Of a DNA stretch of 64,000 nucleotides, positions 34,001-42,633 are shown piece after piece; the stretch's first letter is position 1, and each line of letters starts with the position of its first letter. The notes under the pieces were generated by a model that was not told the origin of the DNA, did not search any database, and was given only the letters and a program-made list of their open reading frames with translations. The stretch is from Closterium sp. Naga37s-1 (Eukaryota; Streptophyta; Zygnematophyceae; Desmidiales; Closteriaceae). The stretch is from assembly GCA_947471745.1 (NCBI GenBank), contig CANJKZ010000724.1, positions 2,898,501 to 2,962,500 of the forward strand, written 5' to 3'. The position numbers and the translations under genes are program-made.

Positions 34001-37000
34001 GTTATGTATTACATCAAGGCACTTCACTCGCTGGCCAAACGAAAGAGGCTCAAAAGGAGAAGAGGTGGAGTGTGGTGCATGGCGGCACGCACAGGGATTT
34101 CAAGGCCGTCAAGCTGCCAATCCAAGCAGGCATCTCCATTTCCAGGCCGTTATTACTCATGTCCCTGTCATGTGAGCAAGGGGAGTAAGGCAGAGAACAG
34201 GCTGTGCAATGAGGGAAAGCGAGATTGGTGATGAACTCAATCGCTTTCTGCTAATAGACTGAGGTCCTCTCTTGCAGGTCTGAGGACAAGGACCCCCCAT
34301 TCGCCAGACTCCATTAGAGGCTGTGGCTCATTGTCACTCGTGTCATCTCGCCTTTCAGACCTCTTGGCGACCTCTAAAGCAAGCTTCTAAAGGAGTTGAG
34401 AGGCGGATAAGCAGCATCAGATAGGTGCAATCAACGCAGGTGTATTCGGACTGCTCAGCACTGGGATCTATTAGTCACCATGACAGGGCATAGAAGCTCC
34501 CCTGAAAAGGCTACTCATGTCGTCATTGGGGTGCAAGGATGTCAAGGAAAATAAATTGAGAGAGCATCACCCTGCAGTACAATGCCAGAATGGCCACACG
34601 CAGTTCACTTGCAGAAATTCCGAGCTTCACTCACACGATCCTCACCAGTACTCGAGGTGCTGCAGTGAAGACAGCTCTGAGGGCAGCGGACCACTCAACA
34701 TGTTCAGAAACATGCTCCTGCATGGTTGGGTGATAACACAGGTGTGTTCTACTCTATGTTACAGTGCCATTTTGAACGTTGCAGTCAAGGGCACAGTAGT
34801 GTGGTGTGCGAAAGCGATCAAGAGACAAGGGTGAGTCAGGTCTCTGCGCCATCGAGGTGACAAGGGTACCCGTTTGGTATCAACAGCTCCATTAGCTGTG
34901 TGTGATACGGGCCTCACCACCTGGCACAAAGCATGCGCTACTCAACTCAAACCCCCCCGAAGCCAGCCTCTTCAACAGTCCTCCATTCCCCTGCCCGTTT
35001 CTTCCCATCACTTCCGCCACACGCCTGGCTCTCCACCACGCCCAACCCCTCTTCACTCCATCACCCAGTAGCGCGTTGGTGCTCACAAATAGCGCAGTTC
35101 CCGCAGGTTGCCAAGGGTTTTAGGGATGTCTCCCTTGAGTTTGTTCCAACCCACGTCCCTGTGCGGCGGTTACAGGTGGGGGGACGACAGCGTCGGAGCA
35201 GCTGAGAACAAAGTTAGGGGAAGAGCTGCGAGGTACGGAACCAGAAAGAGGTTGTTCTCTCATTGAAATACAAATAGTGGGAGTAGGGCCATTCATTTGC
35301 AAAGCATCTTGCCAAAGGGACTCATCCGAATAGAGCGAAGAAGAGTGGAGAGGGGCAGAGGGGAGGGGAAAGGACCGCACCAAATCCTGAGGAATACCAG
35401 CACACTGCAGGACTCAGAAGAGGGCTAGTGAAGGTCCGAGGATACATGCATGCATGGAGAAACTCAGAAAACGGTTTTTCATGTGGGCATGCATTCATTG
35501 TGCATACAACTCCGTTAGAAGAGTACAGTTGCCCAGCCATGACGGGATACTTCCATTCACCCGGTTGCCCCTCATAGACCTGATGAGGTTCGGATGCGCA
35601 AACAAAGGATCGGGAATGGTGAATGGGAGGGTGGGAGAGTGGGTGCGTGGGGTCGATGGGATAGGGGGGCAGGGAGGTGAAGGATGATTTGAACTTAGAG
35701 GGATGGAGCAAGCGAGAGTCGGAAGTGGGTGAAAGTGATTGGTGGTTCCAGGAGGAACAAGGAGGGGGGTGAATGGCGATGTGGGAGGGATCGGGATTTG
35801 CAGTCGCACACAGCGCGAATGGCAGTTGGGATTAGCGAGCGGCAAAGCACGGAGCTTGGCACCTCATTCTCCCGCCTCTTCCCTTCACCTAATATTCCCT
35901 CCCTTTTCCCTATTTTTCTTCCATTTCGTCCTCCTGTCCTGCCTTCCCACCAACTGCCTTACCCGCCCTGAGGTATCAACTCACAGTGCCAACAGGTTGG
36001 AGAGATTGCTGAGAGAGTCGGGTATCTCCCCTTTCAAATCGTTGTAATCCAGATAACTATTACACGGCCGTGCCAGGATGGTGGAGGGGGCACATAAGGC
36101 ACATGGGAGGGATGGGGTTCCGCAGAGAGGGAAGACAGGGTCACTGGGCAGTGGACATTGTAGCGGGGCATACTGATGCAAGAGCAAAGGCGAGAGTGGA
36201 AGACGCACAGATGCTTGAGGCCGCGGATGTTGCTGAGAAACGCAGGGATGGGGCCAGAAAAACGGTTGATTCCCAAGTACCTGCGCAAAGGCAGGCGGGC
36301 AGCACAGGTGAGTGGGGAGAGTGGAATGCAGGTGCAGATGATACCACGTGCTCTTTGAAACAGCCATGGAAAATCCAAGGGAGAGGAAGATGATGGCCGC
36401 AGTGCATGAGGATGGGAGGAAAAGTACAAGTAACAGAGTTGGCATCGTTGCATGAAGCATCAATGGCGTGAATTGTGATATTGGCATGGCGCTGCCAGTA
36501 GCACCATGGCACTGCCAGTAGCATCATGGCACTGCCAGTAGCACCATGGCACTGCCAGTAGCATCATGGCGCTGCCAGTAGCATCATGGCGCTGCCAGTA
36601 GCATCATGGCGCTGCCAGTAGCACCATGGCACTGCCAGTAGCACCATGGCGCTGCCAGTAGCACCATGGCGCTGCCAGTAGCATCATGGCGCTGCCAGTA
36701 GCATCATGGCGCTGCCAGTAGCATCATGGCACTGCCAGTAGCACCATGGCACTGCCAGTAGCACCATGGCGCTGCCAGTAGCACCATGGCGCTGCCAGTA
36801 GCATCATGGCGCTGCCAGTAGCATCATGGCGCTGCCAGTAGCACCATGGCACTGCCAGTAGCACCATGGTGCTGCCAGTAGCATCATGGCGCTGCCAGTA
36901 GCATCATGGCGCTGCCAGTAGCATCATGGCGCTGCCAGTAGCATCACGGCGCTGCCAGTAGCATCATGGCGCTGCCAGTAGCACCATGGCACTGCCAGTA

Positions 37001-40000
37001 GCATCATGGCGCTGCCAGTAGCACCATGACACTGCCAGTAGCACCATGGCGCTGCCAGTAGCACCATGGCACTGCCAGTAGCACCATGGCGCTGCCAGTA
37101 GCATCATGGCGCTGCCAGTAGCATCATGGCGCTGCCAGTAGCATCATGGCGCTGCCAGTAGCATCATGGCGCTGCCAGTAGCATCATGGCGCTGCCAGTA
37201 GCACCATGGCACTGCTAGTAGCACCATGGCGCTGCCAGTAGCATCATGGCGCTGCCAGTAGCATCATGGACTCCAGTGACGTCAGCTGACTGAGGGAATT
37301 TGGAATGGAGCCCGAAAAAACGTTACTGGTCAAAAAGCTGCACCGGGAGCAACAGTTGGGGAATGGTGCAAATAGACTTAGGTAGCGATTGCACAGCTGA
37401 CCAGCGTCACTCCACTGCTATCTCCCCTCCCCTGACGTGCAGTGCAAGAGGTACAGGCAGCACATAGACATGAGGCACCCGCAGGTGGCGCAGGGCAGAA
37501 AACGAGCCTCACAGGTTGACAAGCGCAGTAAGGCTGTCCAGGGAGGAAGGCAGGGTGCCGCTGATCAGGTTGTCGTCGAGAAGCCTGCAGGGGATGAAGG
37601 CGCACAAGCTTTAGCAATGCAATGCAGCATGTGAGCAGGCGGTCGAAGGATGGGGGAGAGCGCAGGACAAGGGTGCAAAGTGCAGGGATGTTGGATGGGC
37701 ACCAAATTAGAAGGCGGCAATTGGAACAAGCTGCGCCAGTGGCCTGGAGTGACAAACACTTGTGGGAATGAGGTGGCGCAGGGAAGGAGGAGGGACTGAC
37801 AGGGACTGAAGTGCTGTTGCGTCTCCGACTGTGCCCGGTAGGGAGCCTATGAGATGGTTCTTGGTCAGGATACTGCATGGGTGCAGCCATACAGCGCACA
37901 CGCATACACAGCAGGTAAGCACGTGACAAGTCCACTTGGACCCACATATTCATAGTGGGTGTGCATAAGGCGAACGATTGGTGCCAGAGACAATAACAAG
38001 GTATCTACAGGAGTGTCCAGGATGAATGGCAGAAGAAGTTCACGTGGATATGATTGCAGCAGCACAGCATCTCTACAAAATCTGGGAAGGAAAAAGAATG
38101 CAAAATGACTCTTCGGGGATTGTTTGAGGTTTTCCCCTGCCATCAATGCTTGTGGTTTATCATGATGAATGCTCAACAGTGCAGGTTTGTTAGAGGAATC
38201 ATTGAAACGTTTGCCTGAGCAATCTTGAGTAGGCTCGGCAAGGAGTGCACCAGCATACACCCAACATTGCTCATCCTCACTAAAGCAACTGGAAAATCGT
38301 CATATAAGGGAACTTTTTAACGGATCAATCATCACAGTACACGGATCTCAATATGATTGAATACAAACAATAGGAAAATGCAGAATACAAAACGCAGTTC
38401 ACACACTAGGTTTCAGGCAAATAGCAACTTGACACTTATGAAATGAATCCTCTGCTGGAAATTAGTAATCCCAAAGTTACAATTCAACTCAACCTTACAG
38501 CAATGATCACAATACCCGATCCACCTTATCAATAGCTACAAGACCTAACATCCTATTTATATACCCGCGTTCATGATGATCCACACACAGGTACATAAAA
38601 TGCATGAACTACCGGTTACAACTTATTCTGGGCGCAACGAGGGCTCTGCAGAACACCACCAGAGTTAGAACACAGAGAGAGGACATGTACCATAAAACGG
38701 ACGACTTAAAAACACCACACATGAACCTATCGATCATGGATGCCATTGACATGCTCGGAACAGCATCCCATGAAACTCCTCTAGGAACCGTGATAAGCTC
38801 GGTGATAAAATTTCAGGAGAATATCAACTTGGCAATAAATTTCGCTTGGCGATAATCTCGGAAGTCGCTGATGTAGAGCGCTGTCAAGCGCGCTGGTATT
38901 CTGCAAAAGAAAATATGTACAAACAAGGTCGCGCAGTAGACAATGCGTATTTGGCTGAAAACGAAACTCACCTGAGTTGATCATGAACTTACCAGTGGGA
39001 GGAAGGCGTGAGAAGGTATCCTAATCTCGAGCTTCGTGCAGCCGGTAAAATTTCGCAGCAGAAACCGTCCGCCACAGCAGTCTTTCCGTAGCTGCAAGAG
39101 GGAGGATGTAAGAACAGAAATTGACACACATATTTGAGTCGTGTTTATGACGCAGTGAAGGAGAGGTAGGAGCAGGAAGAGCACCGCAGAAGCTGATCGA
39201 GTGTATGAAACGGTAGACGGAAACCGTGAGATGTGAAAATGAACGGGTGTTGAGCTGTGGATGAAGTTTGAAGGAGCGGGAGAGGAGCATCACACACCAA
39301 AAGCCCTCGTTTTCGCTTGGGCAAAAATTGGACGAAATGGTTTGAGTGATTATTCAAACCTGGTGTGGTCTGGAGTTTTCGCTACTGTGGGTTCACAAGT
39401 ACCTTGACGAAACTGGCGAGATGGAAACCCTATAATGTCTTGGTTTCTGTTCGCCACACTAATCCAAACCACATCAGCGCTGTCACATCTGATTTTGACA
39501 GCGCACCTTCAAAAGTGACGCTGGTTTCTGACGCGTCAGCAACACCTTATCCAATGTCGCTGTAGTCAGTCCTGTTATAACGCCACTAAATTTCCGTCGA
39601 TGCGAATTCAGACTCAGATTCATGCAAGTTGGACACCACTGTACACCCAACACAACCGAAGTAATTCGCTGTACCAGCCCAATTTGGCACGTGCGGGGCA
39701 GGTTGTATGCGAACAGCTAGCGGCTACGGGGACACAATGTGGAAGGGGTAGGATACAATGTGCAAGGGCGAAGACAGGTATGCAATGTGAGTGCAATGTT
39801 TGAGAATTGAACATCCTTGCCTACCACTGTATTTTGAGTGTTTGTACATTGCTTCGGCAATTGCCGCCGAGCATGGGTGGGGCAAAGCGGGTTTCGTGCA
39901 TGGTTGTTGTGGCCCCACATTTTGTAGATATGTAAGAGTGCTGCAGCAGCACGTGGGCACGTGGGCATGATTTAGCACCAGGTGTGTGATGTACTAGCAG

Positions 40001-41104
40001 CAGTTAGAGAAACGAGCGCAAGTGAGGGGTGAGAGCACAGTGTCGGTCTCACAGGTGTTTGAGTTTGGGCAGGGCGAAGAGCGCAGCGGGCAGGGAGCCA
40101 GTGAGCTCGCTTGACTTGATGCAGCTGGGGACGGAAAGGGGCACGTGAAAGCGAGGGAGGACAGTGCAAGCAAAAAATCATGGTAGAATCTGGTGGACAC
40201 AGTCCGAGACGCTAGTGATACAAAGAGCCAGAAAGGAAACTAGGTCGAACCATATTGTTTGCTACAGCAAGGTCCCACAACCAACATTCATGCCCACGCG
40301 TCTCACGCCGACCATAGCCTTGCTCCCACACCACTTACAGTCCTGACATGTGGTCCAGGCCGCTGATGCTCTCTGGTATGGAGGCTGCTATCACGCTGTC
40401 CCTCACATCACTGCAAAGCAAAGGTAGGGGCGGCGAGACGGGGCCGCAGCATAGGACTGAAGATGTTAGTAAGTCCGAGCGACTAGACGAGGCATCGTAT
40501 GTTGACCAACTCAATACAACGGCACTGGTATAGTAGCATGCACGTACATTCCCTACCATGGTGCTTACATGGCCACGACATGTCCTTGCTCATCGCAGAC
40601 CACAGAACGCATGGTGTTGCAGTCCCTGCCTCTGCTCCATGTGACCGTGCCGTTGAACTTGCTCCATGCGGATGCCAGGCTCTCCAATGCATCCACTTCC
40701 ATGCATGCACATGCCAGCACGAAGAAGCATCGCATGAGCTCCAGATGATGCTCGTCAGTGATCACTGGAACCTCCCAAGACACAAATCGCGCAAAAAGTC
40801 CAAATTCCCATTCCAAAACAAGTGTCGGAATTTAACACCACTGGGCCTGCCGGACAGACCGAACGCGTTTGCAGTGGTAAAAAATAGGGGGCTCCCCCAT
40901 TTTTCGGCCCAAAAGTCTGAAGCCTCGGAATTTGGACCCTCCTGGAGCGGACCGCAAGTGCTGATGCAGCGGCATCATGGCCCGCCGCGGCGGCTTACTC
41001 TCAGCGTCCGGCACTGGAACAGCCCTTGAGAGAGGCATGCAGCAGCGGGCCACCACCAGCGCCACCAACGCCGCTCTCGTGAGTAGGTCTCTGCATCCCA
41101 TCAC
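23958..41104 (-). CDS. Gene B: secreted LRR – L-type lectin – Ser-type papain-like – EGF – LysM polydomain protein (predicted)
   Basis: Minus-strand gene rebuilt from GT–AG sites with compatible phases. Exons: 41104–40999, 40695–40569, 40410–40339, 40124–40053, 37872–37801, 37584–37513, 37337–37266, 36280–36209, 36056–35985, 35589–35518, 35158–35087, 34164–34093, 33366–33295, 32931–32860, 32573–32502, 32311–32240, 31398–31327, 30736–30665, 30282–30211, 29908–29837, 29621–29550, 29147–28801, 28481–27816, 27544–27506, 27359–27159, 26938–26676, 26437–26300, 26119–25879, 25736–25548, 25434–25294, 25053–24950, 24857–24759, 24613–24272, 24188–23958. Total 4602 nt, divisible by three. The start [18 protein letters not shown] looks like a signal peptide. 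Oddities: the exon 37337–37266 lacks a GT donor, and codon 24280–24278 is TAG where gene A has CAG. One gene or two adjacent genes is not proven, but the LRR-to-lectin junction keeps phase. Confidence 0.65.
25294..25736 (-). other. Gene B: two EGF-like modules
   Basis: Exon 25736–25548 encodes a Cys-rich module ([33 protein letters not shown]). Exon 25434–25294 encodes a classical EGF pattern ([19 protein letters not shown], then [13 protein letters not shown]). Each is a phase 1–1 exon, typical of shuffled EGF modules. Confidence 0.75.
25879..27359 (-). other. Gene B: papain-fold (C1A-like) domain with Ser at the catalytic Cys position
   Basis: Four exons (27359–27159, 26938–26676, 26437–26300, 26119–25879). 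The first ends WPVKNQHGC plus one base; the second continues [16 protein letters not shown]. Gap-free alignment of this junction with the C1A motif CGSCWAF places Ser at both the catalytic Cys and the following Trp. The oxyanion Gln (KNQ), catalytic His ([11 protein letters not shown]) and Asn (RNSWGSEWG) are present. No inhibitory propeptide motif is recognised upstream. It could be a serine-type enzyme, as in SERA or silicatein-like C1A relatives, or a non-catalytic binding fold. Confidence 0.75.
27546..27805 (-). repeat. TG-type microsatellite and 18-bp minisatellite in lectin intron of gene B
   Basis: CA/TG dinucleotides at about 27546–27690 are followed by about six copies of a unit built on ATATCTGATGACACAT at 27690–27805. 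It occupies the same intron as the TG tract of gene A (306–487), and in gene orientation both read TG. Confidence 0.85.
27816..28481 (-). other. Gene B: L-type (legume) lectin domain exon
   Basis: One long exon encodes [45 protein letters not shown] and a C-terminal strand LRVFLSAS. These are the order and motifs of legume-lectin beta-sandwiches, including the acidic and Asn residues around the metal site. It probably binds glycans in the cell wall or secreted matrix. Use of the second AG (28482) as acceptor keeps phase with the LRR cap exon. Confidence 0.8.
29550..34164 (-). repeat. Tandem duplication of a five-exon LRR block in gene B
   Basis: Exons 34164, 33366, 32931, 32573 and 32311 correspond one to one with 31398, 30736, 30282, 29908 and 29621, at spacings of 2.63–2.77 kb. 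Introns match as well, for example GGCACGCACAGGGATT at both 31319 and 34085. Each block adds five in-frame LRRs. Confidence 0.85.
33380..33445. repeat. G-rich purine tract
   Basis: Runs of 8–12 G broken by A, lying in a gene B intron just outside the LRR exon 33366–33295. On the transcribed strand it reads as a C-rich pyrimidine tract leading to the acceptor. The other copy of the block lacks this expansion. Confidence 0.8.
34245..35086. other. Long intron region of gene B without recognised exon
   Basis: Between LRR exons 35158–35087 and 34164–34093. No 72-nt exon or other coding signal was found in about 840 bp. Plus-strand open frames here are short and featureless. Confidence 0.4.
36485..37268. 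repeat. 20-bp minisatellite, about 39 copies
   Basis: Uniform tandem array of the unit GCGCTGCCAGTAGCATCATG with two main variable positions (GCG/GCA and CAT/CAC). There are no spacers, so it is not a CRISPR. It lies in an intron of gene B and directly abuts the LRR exon 37337–37266, apparently replacing that exon's donor site. Confidence 0.97.
37900..40050. other. AT-richer long intron region of gene B with degenerate LRR traces
   Basis: Between exons 40124–40053 and 37872–37801. Candidate relics are 39091–39020 (72 nt after a CAG, but no GT donor) and 38900–38829 (GT donor, but the peptide is out of LRR register). Nothing else is supported. It may contain lost LRR exons. Confidence 0.4.
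40569..41104 (-). other. Gene B: signal peptide and LRR N-terminal cap
   Basis: Exon 1 (41104–40999) encodes a hydrophobic leader ([13 protein letters not shown]). It joins in phase to exon 2 (40695–40569), which encodes [15 protein letters not shown]...[18 protein letters not shown], the usual Trp/Cys-containing cap in front of plant extracellular LRRs. A second ATG one codon downstream would also serve as the start. Confidence 0.65.
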
Positions 41105-41787
41105 TGGTATGGCTGCTTTCCGTGGTGCAAGGTCCTCGCAGTGATTATATTAGTACTAACCAGCGTTCGGGCAATCGATGCGAAGCTCTGGCTCTCCAAA
41201 TTTCTTCTCGAGTCGCGTATCTTTTCTATGATAGCTTAGAACTGGCTAGTATTGTGTTCTTGTAAGCTCAAGCATTGCCAAGCAACTTCCGTTTGTGGTT
41301 TCTCCAAACGTGCAAATTTTTTCATCTTTGAGCACCGCAGCCTGCTGGGGGACACCTAAACTAAAACCCACAATTGACCATTTGCGCCCCACAGCGTACA
41401 ACCCAACACACTGCCAAACGAACAACCAGAAGATATTTTGCACACCCTGTCTGGGAATGGCTGTTGCGATGCCAGCGCTGCTCGGCGGTGGCGACACCCC
41501 ACCACCAACGGCAGCAGCCCAATTTCCTTCGCTGGACTCGCAGCACGATGTATTGCGTCGTTGGCGCTCCAACGGGTGGAACCCGCTGCTACTCTGGCAT
41601 GTCTTCAGCTGGTGAAATCGCACGACTTGATTGGACTTCCTGTCGCGTTGTTACTACTATGACTAGGAAGTGAAAAGCACCGCTATGAAAGACGAGAATC
41701 CAGTGAAGAGGAATACAATGCTGAAATAATGAAGCCTAGCACACCACCAAGGCTAGTTAGCATGTTATACCTCAGCCAACTAAAAAC
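41105..41787. other. Upstream region of gene B
   Basis: About 680 bp between the gene B start codon and Copia-5. It should hold the promoter and 5' UTR. I see no TATA box at a convincing distance, and the open frames on both strands (about 41246–41673) have no recognisable product. Confidence 0.4.
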
Positions 41788-42201
41788 TGTTGGAATAATC
41801 AAAAGGTTATTATTACATTCTCAAAGGTTCTCTCCTAGCGCGCCACTTCATAGCGAAGCGGCCACTGTATCAGTATGGCGATATGCTCGTATAGAGCACG
41901 CGGCAGCTCGAGAGACACCCGAAGGTCACCAGTCACTACAAGTCAACGGTCGTGACTCTTGACCGATAGACAACCGTATCGGAGGTTACGCGACGCAACC
42001 AGGTAACTGTCGAGAATGGCAATAGTCGCAGTTACTGTAGCTATGCAATACAGTTGTATAGGGAAACGTACCCCTCAGAGTACACAACTAGCTAAATTTC
42101 TATTTAAACTCTTTTGTAATCCTATCTTAATCGTCTTGTTCTCTTTCGATCATTATTAACAAGGGCACTCCAAAGACTTCATTGTCTTCCTACAACTTAG
42201 C
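41788..42201 (+). repeat. Copia-5 5' LTR, left part (split by Copia-4)
   Basis: Starts TGTTGGAATAAT and runs to the Copia-4 target site TTAGC. It continues after Copia-4 at 51133–51173 (AACCTTATCC...ATATCAGCA), followed by the PBS at 51174. It matches the Copia-5 3' LTR at 55447–55834 over most of its length. Reassembled length is about 455 bp. Confidence 0.85.
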
Positions 42202-42626
42202 TGCCGATATAACCAAGGATCCAGTAGATAGGATAGAATCTGTTAAGTCTGAGAGGAGACAATGAAGTCTCTGTAGTGACCTTGTTGAATAATAATTGAA
42301 AGAGAACAAGATAATTGAAAGATAGGAGTACAAGAGATTAAATAGAAATCTAGCTAGCCATGTACTCTGAGGGGTACATTCCCTTATTAACTGTATTGCA
42401 TAGCTACAGTAACCGTGACAATTGCTATCCTCGACAGTTACCATGTTGCAGTGAATTAACTGTCGTGCGGTTACTGGATCGTCAAGGGTCACGACCGTTG
42501 ACTTCCTCAGACGGTTGACCTTCGGGTGACCCTCGACATTCCGCATGCTCTATATGAGCTATTGCGGTACTGGTACAGTGGAACAGCTCCAGGAATGCTT
42601 TATATAACCTTTCGGTTATTCCAACA
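42202..42626 (-). repeat. Copia-4 3' LTR (425 bp)
   Basis: Minus-strand TGTTGGAATAACC...TATATCGGCA. Direct repeat of 50703–51127 with about four substitutions. Confidence 0.95.
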
Positions 42627-42633
42627 CTCCCCT

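Larger units (their letters stand above)
28801..40410 (-). other. Gene B: leucine-rich repeat region on 72-nt symmetric exons, ending in Cys-rich cap
   Basis: Nineteen exons of exactly 72 nt each encode one 24-residue plant-type LRR, for example [36 protein letters not shown] and [17 protein letters not shown]. All split a Leu codon in the same way (two bases, then one). The last LRR sits in 29147–28801 ([17 protein letters not shown]) with a Cys-rich tail including CGGHGF and CACAYGY, EGF-like. A further 72-nt candidate at 39091–39020 has no GT donor and looks decayed; 38900–38829 is uncertain. Confidence 0.75.

Noticed and set aside
34517..35205. Plus-strand open frames in the long gene B intron
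   Set aside because: Short, no motif, no splice or start support, and overlapping a real minus-strand LRR exon at the right end.
36485..37268. CRISPR-like array
   Set aside because: Units are contiguous 20-bp copies with no unique spacers, in a eukaryotic intron; this is a minisatellite.
38829..39091. Additional LRR exons of gene B at 38900–38829 and 39091–39020
   Set aside because: One is out of LRR register and the other lacks a GT donor; including either is not supported, so they are only noted as possible relics.
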